Assembly (NCBI RefSeq): GCF_015645445.1
Contig: NZ_JADOGI010000001.1
Span: 62,001-126,000 of the forward strand
Source of the DNA: Nonomuraea cypriaca
Lineage (GTDB): Bacteria; Actinomycetota; Actinomycetes; Streptosporangiales; Streptosporangiaceae
DNA length: 64,000 nt
Direction: 5' to 3'
The notes under the pieces were generated by a model. The model was not told the DNA's origin and ran no database searches. It saw nothing but the letters and a program-made list of their open reading frames with translations. The translations under genes and the position numbers were made by a program. Below are positions 25,118-33,021 of the stretch, piece by piece (positions within the stretch are counted from its first letter, which is position 1; each line of letters starts with the position of its first letter).

Positions 25118-25953
25118 CGCACGTCGCGCCGACCGAACAGAGCACCCAGAGGATCACTCAGGTCGAGACGATCACCGTCAGCAAGTACGCGCCGTTCAAG
25201 AGCGCGGCGGTCACCATCGCCAACCTCACGGTGTTCTTCCTGCTGTGGGAGCTCCTCGCACGTGCCGAGGTGATCAACGCGCTGTTCTTCCCCAAGGCGT
25301 CGGAGATGTTCTCGGCCATGTATCACGGTTTCGTCGATGGGACGATCCTGCCTGAGCTATGGCATAGCCTCTCGAACTTCCTGATCGGGCTGACCATCTC
25401 CATAGTCATCGGCATTCCCGTCGGTCTGCTGATGGGCGCGAGCAGGGTCGTGGACCTGATCCTGAGCCCTTACGTGTGGGCGATGGCGTCGCTGCCCCGA
25501 GTCGCCCTGATCCCGTTGCTGATCCTCATCATGGGATTCGACAACTCGATGCAGCTGACCATCATCGTCCTCTCGGCCGTCTTCCCGATCATGGTCAACT
25601 GCATGGCCGGCGTGAAGACCGTCGACCCCTCGCTGTTGCGTGCAGGACGGGTGTTCGGTACCAGCCGCGTACAGACGTACTCAAAGATCATTTTTCCGTT
25701 CACGCTGCCGTTCGTGATCGCGGGCGTGAACCAGGGAATCGCTCGTGGCCTCGTCGGGATGCTGATCGGCGAACTCCTCGGCGGAGGCGGCAACGGCCTC
25801 GGTTTCATCCTCGACCGGGCCGGCGATCAGTTCGACGCGCCGATGCTGTACGCGGTCCTGATCCTCCTCGCCGTCATGTCCGTGGGCCTCATCCAGTCCA
25901 TGCGCTTGCTCGAGCAACGCGCCGCGCCGTGGAGAGACACCTTGCGCACCTGA
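25114..25953 (+). CDS. ABC transporter permease (TauC/SsuC type)
   Basis: This 279-residue membrane protein has about six helices and the BPD_transp_1 core, including the coupling loop [26 protein letters not shown] and the segment [19 protein letters not shown] seen in SsuC/TauC homologs. It starts with GTG inside the stop of the ATPase gene. It should form a homodimeric pore with the product of 24227-25117 and receive substrate from the lipoprotein of 26030-27142. Confidence 0.93.
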   Translation: MTHVAPTEQSTQRITQVETITVSKYAPFKSAAVTIANLTVFFLLWELLARAEVINALFFPKASEMFSAMYHGFVDGTILPELWHSLSNFLIGLTISIVIGIPVGLLMGASRVVDLILSPYVWAMASLPRVALIPLLILIMGFDNSMQLTIIVLSAVFPIMVNCMAGVKTVDPSLLRAGRVFGTSRVQTYSKIIFPFTLPFVIAGVNQGIARGLVGMLIGELLGGGGNGLGFILDRAGDQFDAPMLYAVLILLAVMSVGLIQSMRLLEQRAAPWRDTLRT

Positions 25954-26029
25954 TCGCGTTCCCGGATCCTCCCCGACGATGTCGCCCCCAGACCCGGACC
26001 TCGTCATCGGCAGAGTAGGAGTCAAGCGA

Positions 26030-27142
26030 ATGAACAGGTTAACCAGAAGCATCGGAGCGGTCGGCGTGTCGCTCCTCTTCGCGGGTTCGCTGGCCGGATG
26101 CGGTGGCTCCAGCGACAGCGCCGGTACCGCGAGCGCCGGGCCCATGGACGCGAGCAAGGCCAACCTGCCGAAGACCGAGGCCGACGTCAACGGGACGATC
26201 GACAAGAGCAAGGTCAAGAAGAGTCTCGTGGTCGGGGTGGACAACCCGTACTACCTCTTCCACCACGACATCGAGGTCGCGCTCTCCAAGGGCTATTTCA
26301 AGGAGTTCGGCATCGACACGGTCGAGATCAAGACGATCGAGGACCCGCTGCCGCCGCTCATCGGCGGCTCACTCGACCTGGCCCTGTACGACACCGACAC
26401 CGCCATCGCCGCCGCCAGGAAGGGCGATCAGAACCTGCGATTCCTCTCGGTCTACCTCGGTGGTGAGGCGAACGTCCTGGGCGTGGGCAAGGGGATCAAC
26501 TCGGGGGCCGATCTCAGGGGCAAGACCATCACCGGCGGCCAGTTCGGCAGCAGGAACGACGCGATCATACGTCAACTGCTTCGGGACAACGGCGTCGAGC
26601 CCGACAGGGACGTCAAGATCGTCAGCACTGGCGGCCAGTCGAACGAACGGCTGCAGGCGGTGATCACCGGTACCGTCGACGGCGCCAGCATCCAACTGCG
26701 CCACCGCACGGTGCTGGAGAAGGCGGGCGGCAAGGTCCTGTTCGAGGAGACCCGCGAAGTGCCGCAGAGCGGCTGGTCCGCGACCAAGCTGCTCCAGGAG
26801 AGCCCGGAAACCGTGACCGCCTTCCTCGCCGCCACGCTGAAGGCGCGTCAGTTCATCACCGACCAGGCCAACAAAGAAGAAGTGCTCACCATCATGCGCG
26901 CCAAGAAGTTCGACATCCCCACCGAGTACGCGGACGCGTACGCGGCGGAGAACGCGCCCGCTTACCACGTGAGCGACGGCGGGTTCAAGCCGGCGGACAT
27001 GGAGAAGTTCATCGGTGACCAGATCGCGTACAAGACGGTGCCCGAGGGTACGGACTGGCGCCAGTACACCTATCTCCTCCCGCTCTGGCGTGCGCAGAAG
27101 GCCCTGGGCCTGCCGCTCAACCCCGCGCTAGCGGACATGTGA
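26030..27142 (+). CDS. ABC transporter substrate-binding lipoprotein (SsuA/NMT1 type)
   Basis: This is a 370-residue solute-binding protein with signal peptide and lipobox (LLFAGSLAGC, Cys about residue 24). The domain carries family features such as DIEVALSKGYFKEFGIDTVEI, LIGGSLDLALYDTDTAIAA and GADLRGKTITGGQFGSRND. The family binds sulfonates, nitrate, pyrimidine precursors, phthalates and other aromatic acids, so the ligand cannot be assigned. The ATG (MNRLTRSIG) has a weak upstream AGGAG. It is followed after 3 bp by the LVIVD gene, so that protein is probably part of the same operon. Confidence 0.92.
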   Translation: MNRLTRSIGAVGVSLLFAGSLAGCGGSSDSAGTASAGPMDASKANLPKTEADVNGTIDKSKVKKSLVVGVDNPYYLFHHDIEVALSKGYFKEFGIDTVEIKTIEDPLPPLIGGSLDLALYDTDTAIAAARKGDQNLRFLSVYLGGEANVLGVGKGINSGADLRGKTITGGQFGSRNDAIIRQLLRDNGVEPDRDVKIVSTGGQSNERLQAVITGTVDGASIQLRHRTVLEKAGGKVLFEETREVPQSGWSATKLLQESPETVTAFLAATLKARQFITDQANKEEVLTIMRAKKFDIPTEYADAYAAENAPAYHVSDGGFKPADMEKFIGDQIAYKTVPEGTDWRQYTYLLPLWRAQKALGLPLNPALADM

Positions 27143-27145
27143 CCG

Positions 27146-28315
27146 ATGAACGTGAAGACGGCTGAGGCGAAGGGCCTGCGACTGCTCGCACATCACGATC
27201 TCGCCGGTCAGGGCGACGGGATGCAGGTGATGCGTCATGAGGACGTCGTGTACGTCGGTCATACGGGAACATCGAGGGCGGGCACCTCGATCCTCGACGT
27301 ATCGGATCCCCGGCAGCCGAAGCTGGTGGACCAGTGGGCCGCGCCGGACCACACGCACACGCACAAGGTGCAGGTCGCCGACGGCTTGCTGCTGACCAAT
27401 CACGAGCGATTTCCATACCGGCCCACCGCACCGCTGGGGCAGCACTCGGCGGGCCTGGCGGTGTACGACCTCGCCGATCCGCTCGCGCCGAGACAGATCG
27501 CGTTCTGGCGGTCCTCCGGCAAGGGGGTTCATCGGATCGTGTGGGAAGGCGGGCGTTTCGCCTACGTTTCCGTCACGCCGGACGGCTTCACCGACCGGAT
27601 CTGGGTGATTCTCGACCTCTCGGACCCGTACCACCCGGTGGAGGCCGGCCGGTGGTGGTGGCCCGGCCAGTGGGCGGCCGCGGGCGAACAACCGACGTGG
27701 CCGGCCGGACAGCGGCACGCGGCCCACCATGCGCTCCTCGACGGCGACCTCGCCTACCTCGGCTACGACGACGCGAACCTCGTGGTCCTCGACATCGCGG
27801 ACCCCTCTTCCCCCCGGGCGATCGGGTTCTGCCGATGGGAGGGCGGCGCCACGCACACGTGCCTTCCACTGCCCGGCAGGAACCTGCTCGTGGTCACCGA
27901 CGAGCAGCAACACGACGGACCGTGGGCCCCGGCCCGGCGCATCCACCTGATCGACGTCCTCGACCCGGCGAACCCGCGCTATCTCGGGGCACTCCCGGAG
28001 CCGAAGGGCGACTTCACCGGACTGCCCCTGCGATACGGGCCACACTGCCTGCACGAGAACCGCCGAGGGTCGTTCCAGAGCGGACGTCTGATCTTCGCGA
28101 CGTACTTCAGCGCCGGCGTCCGGGTCTACGACCTGGAGGATCCTGGCCGGCCACGCGAGATCGCGCACTGGATCTCCCAGACGCCACCCGGTCAGGCCGC
28201 TCCACAGGCGAACGACCTGTTCGTCGATCGCGACGGCCTCGTCTGGGTGACCGATCGCATGGAGGGAGGGCTGTTCGTCCTCGAGCCCGAGGGTGAGCTC
28301 GCCGCGTTGATGTAG
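27146..28315 (+). CDS. LVIVD-repeat beta-propeller protein, cytosolic
   Basis: This 389-residue protein is made of repeats of the form LxVxDVSDPxxPxxV (for example TSILDVSDPRQPKLVD, GLAVYDLADPLAPRQIA, VVLDIADPSSPRAIGF, VRVYDLEDPGRPREIA). This is the LVIVD pattern of a beta-propeller or beta-pinwheel. There are several histidine-rich turns (DHTHTHKVQV, QRHAAHHALL, GATHTC, YGPHCLHENRRG) that could bind a metal. Most LVIVD proteins are secreted, but this one has no signal peptide. Its location 3 bp after a transporter lipoprotein gene suggests an enzymatic or binding role in handling the imported compound. Function unknown. Confidence 0.85.
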   Translation: MNVKTAEAKGLRLLAHHDLAGQGDGMQVMRHEDVVYVGHTGTSRAGTSILDVSDPRQPKLVDQWAAPDHTHTHKVQVADGLLLTNHERFPYRPTAPLGQHSAGLAVYDLADPLAPRQIAFWRSSGKGVHRIVWEGGRFAYVSVTPDGFTDRIWVILDLSDPYHPVEAGRWWWPGQWAAAGEQPTWPAGQRHAAHHALLDGDLAYLGYDDANLVVLDIADPSSPRAIGFCRWEGGATHTCLPLPGRNLLVVTDEQQHDGPWAPARRIHLIDVLDPANPRYLGALPEPKGDFTGLPLRYGPHCLHENRRGSFQSGRLIFATYFSAGVRVYDLEDPGRPREIAHWISQTPPGQAAPQANDLFVDRDGLVWVTDRMEGGLFVLEPEGELAALM

Positions 28316-28319
28316 CCCC

Positions 28320-29537
28320 TCACCGTTCCTGAGCAGCCGTACGGTCCCGAGCCGTCGAAGGGGCGAAGGGAAGGGTGAGCAGGCCGGGCGGGAACCGATG
28401 CAGGGAGCGGCAGCCGGTGTCGGTGACCACGACCATCTCGCCGGTCTGCACGCCGGCGCGGAAGTCAGGAGTACAGATGTTGGGCTGCACCACGAGAGTC
28501 GTCCCCGCGCGTAGCGGCTCGGCGTGCAGGCCACGCGGTGTGAGGTCCCGCCCGCTCAGAACAGGGGGCAGGTATCCGCCGCCGAGCCCGTGGATGAGGT
28601 CGTCGACGGTCGTCATTCCCTCCGCCCGGACGTGCCGCAGGCTCGCCGGCAACTCGGCGGGCAGGACCCCGGCGCGCAGACGGCCCATGACCTCGTCACG
28701 GACCGTCTCGGCGATCTCGTGCAGGCGGCGGTACAGCGCGGTGGGCTCGGCGCCGACCGTCGCGGTGCGCAGCAACTGGGCGGGGTGGTCCGGACCCCAG
28801 CCGGCGCTGAGCTCGAATATCACGACCGCACCGGGTCGCGTCCTGCGCTCGCTCGGCCACTGTGCAGGAACACAGCGGTCGGGCGCGCTCATCGACGTCG
28901 TCGTGACGTAGCAGATGTGATGTGTGCCCCCTTTTGTGCGGTACGCGTGCTCCGCGGCGGCGACCATCTCCCGCTCATCGGCCCCCTGCCCGGCGGCGTC
29001 GAGCAGAGCCTCGGCGGCCAGGTCGGTCAGGGCCGCCGCGTGCTCCAGCCACCGGAGCTCCTCGTCGGACTTGACCATACGGAGGCGGGTGTAGTGCTCG
29101 TCCAGCACCACGACGGCGCTCGCCCACTCGCCGACGGCGTCCCGTATCCGGGCCGGGACCGGTCCGACGAGGCCGACCGGGCGCGCGGGACCGAGCCGCC
29201 TCAGCGCCCGCACCGCGGCGTGTGCCGGGTCGTCGCCGATCGGGCCGACCGCATCGCCGAGGCCGGCGTCGAGAACGGTGCGCCGTGCGTCCGGCACGTG
29301 GTTGTGGAATCCCACGAGCAGCTGCCCCGCCCCGTCCGGTGGGAGCACGAAGAGCGCCTCACGGGTGACCGGCCAGGTGGTGAGCCAGGGGATCGCGCTG
29401 CCGGTCCGGTTCGCACCGTACGCGAGCACGACCTCCGCACCGTGCGCCGTGGCGGCGGCTCGCATGAGCGCACGTCTGGAACGCAGCTCTCCGATGCTGA
29501 ACGGGGCGGGGGGTGTTTCCCTGGGGAACGTTGACAT
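28320..29537 (-). CDS. M24-fold (creatinase/aminopeptidase P-like) protein lacking several metal ligands
   Basis: This is a 405-residue two-domain protein: an N-terminal creatinase_N-like domain and a C-terminal pita-bread M24 domain. Canonical dinuclear M24 peptidases need two Asp, one His and two Glu. Here the first Asp region reads FELSAGWGPDHPAQLLRT (Glu242 replaces the usual Asp, and no Asp lies three residues before the Arg). The His is kept in IHGLGGGY, the first Glu is replaced in VVQPNICTPD, and the last Glu is present in QTGEMVVVTD. It is therefore probably not a standard metallopeptidase and may be creatinase-like, since creatinase hydrolyses a C-N bond without metal. It is divergent to the alpha/beta hydrolase gene across operator site 3 and convergent to the LVIVD gene. 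Confidence 0.82.
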   Translation of the reverse strand: MSTFPRETPPAPFSIGELRSRRALMRAAATAHGAEVVLAYGANRTGSAIPWLTTWPVTREALFVLPPDGAGQLLVGFHNHVPDARRTVLDAGLGDAVGPIGDDPAHAAVRALRRLGPARPVGLVGPVPARIRDAVGEWASAVVVLDEHYTRLRMVKSDEELRWLEHAAALTDLAAEALLDAAGQGADEREMVAAAEHAYRTKGGTHHICYVTTTSMSAPDRCVPAQWPSERRTRPGAVVIFELSAGWGPDHPAQLLRTATVGAEPTALYRRLHEIAETVRDEVMGRLRAGVLPAELPASLRHVRAEGMTTVDDLIHGLGGGYLPPVLSGRDLTPRGLHAEPLRAGTTLVVQPNICTPDFRAGVQTGEMVVVTDTGCRSLHRFPPGLLTLPFAPSTARDRTAAQER

Positions 29538-29559
29538 GACTCATATGATCGAGGAGTAT

Positions 29560-29571
29560 GCAAACGATTGC
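29560..29571. promoter_or_regulatory. LacI-type operator, site 3 (GCAAACGATTGC)
   Basis: This palindrome is identical to site 2. It lies in the 51-bp gap between the divergent M24-like and alpha/beta hydrolase genes, 17 bp before the ATG of the latter. It is placed to block both promoters. Confidence 0.8.
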
Positions 29572-29588
29572 AACAGAAGGAGCGGATC

Positions 29589-30653
29589 ATGGACGAGCTC
29601 GTCGCCTCAGCGGTCTCGCACTGGGCCCCGCGGTTCACGACGAACGGGGTCGCGGTCGCGGATTTCGAACGCGTGCTGTCCGGCCTGAAAGACTGGGACG
29701 GCTGGTGTTCCGCGTGGTCCTCGGTGGGGGCGGAGTACGAGGCGCTCGGCGCCGAGGCCATGCGGGAGGGGCGCCTCCGGTCGGCGGGGCAGCACTACGT
29801 CCAGGCCGCCGTCTGTCACCACTTCGGCAAGTTCCTCTTCGTCCAGGACCAGGTCCAGATGCGCGAGGCGCACCTGGCCGCGGTGCGATGCCTCGACGCC
29901 GCGCTCCCGTACCTCGATCCGCCGGGGCGGCGCATCGAGATCCCGTTCGACGGATCCCGCCTCGTCGGGGTGCTCCGCCTGCCCCGCGGCCGCGGGCCGC
30001 ACCCGGTGGTGGTCATGGTCCCGGGCCTGGACTCCGCGAAGGAGGAGTTCCGATCGACCGAGGCGCTCTTCCTCGATCGGGGCGTGGGAACCTTCAGCGT
30101 CGACGGCCCCGGGCAGGGCGAAGCCGAGTACGACCTTCCGATCCGCGGTGACTGGGAGGTCCCCGGCGGCGCGATCCTCGACGCCGTCTCGGCGGAGCCG
30201 GACGTCGCCCAGGACCGGCTCGCGGTCTGGGGCGTCAGCCTCGGCGGCTACTACGCCCCTCGCATCGCCAGTGGCGACAGCCGGGTGCGCGCCTGTGTCG
30301 CGCTCGCCGGACCCTACGACTTCGGTGAGTGCTGGGGGCAGCTGCCGGACCTCACGCGACAGGCGTTCCGTGTCCGATCCGGAGCGGAGAACGACGAGCA
30401 CGCGCGCGAGATCGCGCACACGCTCAGCCTCGCAGGGCGGGCCGGCTCCATCACCTGCCCGCTGCTCGTGGTCACCGGCAGGCGTGACCGGCTCATTCCG
30501 TGGCGGCACGCCTCCCGTCTCGCGAAGGAGGCGGGAGGAACGACCCGGCTGCTGCTCCTCGAAGACGGGAACCACGGGTGCATGAACGTCGCGGCACAGC
30601 ACCGTCAGAAATCGGCGGACTGGGTGGCGGCCCAGCTCGGAGCGGGTGAGTGA
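29589..30653 (+). CDS. Alpha/beta hydrolase similar to 2,6-dihydropseudooxynicotine hydrolase (C-C hydrolase type)
   Basis: This 354-residue protein has a long helical N-terminal cap followed by an alpha/beta hydrolase core. The nucleophile elbow is GVSLGGY with Ser217, the acid is Asp300 in GRRDRLIPW, and the histidine is His329 in DGNHGCMN. From memory, these positions are the same as the triad of the Arthrobacter nicotine-pathway enzyme 2,6-dihydropseudooxynicotine hydrolase, which cleaves a C-C bond. Related FrsA-like and C-C hydrolases share this layout, so the substrate need not be nicotine-derived. AAGGAG precedes the ATG. The LacI-type operator site 3 directly upstream makes it a regulated catabolic gene. 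Confidence 0.87.
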   Translation: MDELVASAVSHWAPRFTTNGVAVADFERVLSGLKDWDGWCSAWSSVGAEYEALGAEAMREGRLRSAGQHYVQAAVCHHFGKFLFVQDQVQMREAHLAAVRCLDAALPYLDPPGRRIEIPFDGSRLVGVLRLPRGRGPHPVVVMVPGLDSAKEEFRSTEALFLDRGVGTFSVDGPGQGEAEYDLPIRGDWEVPGGAILDAVSAEPDVAQDRLAVWGVSLGGYYAPRIASGDSRVRACVALAGPYDFGECWGQLPDLTRQAFRVRSGAENDEHAREIAHTLSLAGRAGSITCPLLVVTGRRDRLIPWRHASRLAKEAGGTTRLLLLEDGNHGCMNVAAQHRQKSADWVAAQLGAGE

Positions 30654-30689
30654 GCCTTGACACTGCATAAGTGCCTCAGTACGTTCGTA

Positions 30690-30701
30690 GCAATCGATTG
30701 C
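30690..30701. promoter_or_regulatory. LacI-type operator, site 4 (GCAATCGATTGC)
   Basis: This perfect 12-bp palindrome differs from sites 2 and 3 at one base. It is 11 bp before the ATG of the beta-hydroxyacid dehydrogenase gene and partly overlaps its AAGGAG ribosome binding site. It suggests an internal promoter under the same repressor. Confidence 0.75.
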
Positions 30702-30712
30702 AAGGAGTCCGC

Positions 30713-31660
30713 ATGAGCCTTGTACCACTCCCGCCGCTGCGTGTCGGGTGGATCGGAGCGGGCCGGATGGGCGCGGCGATGGCACGTCGGCTCGCGCGGG
30801 CCGGCATCGACGTGGCGGTGTGGAACCGGACGCGATCGAAGGCCGAGGCACTCGTGGCCGACGGGGCACAGGTGGCCGAGTCGATCGGTGAGCTCGCCGA
30901 CCGCGACGTGGTCTTCACGATGGTGTCCTCGTCGGAGGACCTCGAGCAGGTGCTGCTCGGCGAAGGCGGTCTCCTCACCGCGGGTGGTCCCGTTCCCGCG
31001 ATCATCGTCGACTGTTCCACGGTGTCGACGGAGACCTCGGCGGCGATGCGGGCGGCCGCTCGGCAGCGCGGGTCCGAGTTCCTCGCCTCCCCGGTGAGCG
31101 GCAACGGCAAGGTCGTGGCGTCGGGGAAACTCAGCTTCGTCGTCTCCGGTCCCGAGGAGGTCTACAAGAAGGTCGCGCCGCTGCTCGGCGCGATCGGCCG
31201 TTCGGCCTCCTACGTGGGGGAGGGGGAGACGGCCCGGCTGGTGAAGATCTGCCACAACCTGTTGCTCGGCGTCGTGGCGCAGTCGCTCGCCGAGATCACG
31301 GTGCTCGTCGAGAAGGGAGGCGTCTCACGGACGGCCTTCCTCAGGTTCCTCAACGACAGCGTCATGGGTTCCACGTTCACCCGCTACAAGACGCCGGCAC
31401 TCGTGAAACTCGACTACACCCCCACCTTCACCCCCGTTCTGCTGCGCAAGGACTTCGACATCGGGCTCAGGGCGGCCGCTGAACTGGGCGTGTCCATGCC
31501 CGTGGCAGCCCTGACGCAGCAGTTGGTCCAGGCCACCATCGGAGGCGGCCGGAGCGAGGAGGACTTCTCCGTCCTGCTCGACCAGATGGCCGCCGCCGCG
31601 GGCCTGGAACTGAAGCCCGAGACCGCGGAGGTCGACGACGGTCTCGGCTCGTACACGTGA
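30713..31660 (+). CDS. NAD(P)-dependent beta-hydroxyacid dehydrogenase (3-hydroxyisobutyrate dehydrogenase family)
   Basis: This is a 315-residue oxidoreductase. The N-terminal Rossmann motif VGWIGAGRMGAAMARRLARAG is followed by the family substrate motif (DCSTVSTETS) and the glycine-rich FLASPVSGNGKVVASGKL. The catalytic Lys lies in the helix ETARLVKICHNLLLG (about residue 178). The family oxidises 3-hydroxyisobutyrate, tartronate semialdehyde, 4-hydroxybutyrate-like compounds or reduces imines. Start ATG with AAGGAG. The stop codon lies in the first unit of the tandem repeat at 31646-31716. Confidence 0.9.
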   Translation: MSLVPLPPLRVGWIGAGRMGAAMARRLARAGIDVAVWNRTRSKAEALVADGAQVAESIGELADRDVVFTMVSSSEDLEQVLLGEGGLLTAGGPVPAIIVDCSTVSTETSAAMRAAARQRGSEFLASPVSGNGKVVASGKLSFVVSGPEEVYKKVAPLLGAIGRSASYVGEGETARLVKICHNLLLGVVAQSLAEITVLVEKGGVSRTAFLRFLNDSVMGSTFTRYKTPALVKLDYTPTFTPVLLRKDFDIGLRAAAELGVSMPVAALTQQLVQATIGGGRSEEDFSVLLDQMAAAAGLELKPETAEVDDGLGSYT

Positions 31661-31716
31661 CGTGGCGCGTACACGCGAACGGCTAGTACACGTGACGTGG
31701 TTCGTACACGTGACGT
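31646..31716. repeat. Four tandem 17-18 bp units spanning a stop codon
   Basis: The unit GGCTCGTACACGTGACGT contains the last codons (Ser-Tyr-Thr) and TGA stop of the dehydrogenase gene. It is followed by a 17-bp variant and two more 18-bp copies with one or two changes. Each unit contains the palindrome CACGTG or its decayed form. The array ends about 55 bp before the next gene. It resembles the arrays at 2647-2757 and 10554-10648 in starting inside the upstream coding end. Confidence 0.85.
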
Positions 31717-31770
31717 GGGCAAATGCTCGGACAGAGCTCAGGCAGTGACTCGGGCGAGTGAGGAGACACG

Positions 31771-33021
31771 ATGAGCGGTGACACAGGGCCACTCGTGCCG
31801 GCCTTCGGACGGATGGGCGTGGACTTCGAACAGCGGGTCGGCTTCGGCCGGTTACGCGACCACCGCCTGGCCCGGGCGCGCGCCGCGCTGGACGCCTCCG
31901 AACTCGGCGCGCTGCTCGTGTTCGACGTCAACAACATCCGTTACATCACCTCGACGATGATCGGGGAGTGGGCGCGGGACAAGATGGCCCGATACGCGCT
32001 GCTGGCCCGTGAGGCCGAGCCGGTCCTGTGGGACTTCGGATCGGCCGCCAAGCACCACCAGCTGTACGCGCCCTGGCTGCGGCCGGAGAACTCACGCGCC
32101 GGGATGCTGGGTCTGCGCGGATCCGTCGCGCCGGAGGCGGGCCTGTTCGAGCGGGCCGCCCGCGAGATCAAGGGACTGCTGGAGGAGGCCGGCGTCGCCG
32201 GCCTGCCCATCGGCGTCGACGTCGCCGAGCCATCGATGTTCTTCGAACTGCGACGCCTGGGCCTCGACGTACGAGACGGCCAGCAGGTGATGCTCGACGC
32301 GCGCCAGATCAAGTCGGACGACGAGATCGCGCTCCTCTCCACGGCGGCCGCCATGGTCGACGGCACCTACCAGACGATCGTCGACGCGCTCAAGCCCGGC
32401 ATCCGGGAGAACGAGATCGTCGCACTGGCGAACAAGCGCCTGTACGACATGGGTTCCGACGACGTGGAGGCCATCAACGCGGTCTCGGGCGAGCGCTGCA
32501 GCCCCCACCCGCACAACTTCACCGACCGCATCATCCGGCCGGGGGACCAGGTCTACTTCGACATCATCCAGTCCTTCAACGGCTACCGGACCTGCTACTA
32601 CCGGACCTTCGCCGTCGGCCGCTCCACCCCTGCCCAGCGCGACGCCTACAAGCGGGCACGTGAGTGGATCGACATCGCGATCGCCACGGTGAAGCCCGGC
32701 GTCGGAACCGACGAGATAGCGCGCCTGTGGCCGCGCGCCGAGGACTTCGGGTTCGAGAACGAGATGTCGGCCTTCGGCCTGCAGTTCGGTCACGGTCTGG
32801 GCCTCGCGCTGCACGAGCGGCCGATCATCAGCCGGCTGAACTCGCTGGAGAACCCGGTCGAGCTCAAGGCGGGCATGGTGTTCGCCCTCGAAACGTACTG
32901 CCCGGCCTCCGACGGCTACTCGGCGGCACGGATCGAAGAAGAAATAGTCGTCACAGAGGACGGCCCGCGGGTCATCACCCTCTTCCCGGCAGAGGAGCTC
33001 TTCGTTGCCAACCCCTACTGA
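31771..33021 (+). CDS. M24-fold (creatinase/Xaa-Pro peptidase-like) protein with altered metal site
   Basis: This is a 416-residue protein with a creatinase-type N-terminal domain (LGALLVFDVNNIRYITS) and a C-terminal M24 domain. Candidate ligands are Asp264 in QVYFDIIQSF, His341 in QFGHGLGLALHERP, Glu374 in VFALETY, and a Glu in RIEEEIVVTEDG. The second Asp of the canonical DxxR pair is replaced by Cys275 (RTCYYRTF). It is distinct from the product at 28320-29537. It may be a mononuclear or non-peptidase M24 enzyme such as a C-N hydrolase or lyase. AGGAG lies 8 nt before the ATG. Its 3' end overlaps the TTG start of the E1 alpha gene by 17 bp. Confidence 0.85.
   Translation: MSGDTGPLVPAFGRMGVDFEQRVGFGRLRDHRLARARAALDASELGALLVFDVNNIRYITSTMIGEWARDKMARYALLAREAEPVLWDFGSAAKHHQLYAPWLRPENSRAGMLGLRGSVAPEAGLFERAAREIKGLLEEAGVAGLPIGVDVAEPSMFFELRRLGLDVRDGQQVMLDARQIKSDDEIALLSTAAAMVDGTYQTIVDALKPGIRENEIVALANKRLYDMGSDDVEAINAVSGERCSPHPHNFTDRIIRPGDQVYFDIIQSFNGYRTCYYRTFAVGRSTPAQRDAYKRAREWIDIAIATVKPGVGTDEIARLWPRAEDFGFENEMSAFGLQFGHGLGLALHERPIISRLNSLENPVELKAGMVFALETYCPASDGYSAARIEEEIVVTEDGPRVITLFPAEELFVANPY

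Noticed and set aside
29589..30653. Assignment of the cluster to nicotine degradation
   Set aside because: Only the hydrolase resembles that pathway; the nicotine and pseudooxynicotine oxidases are absent.
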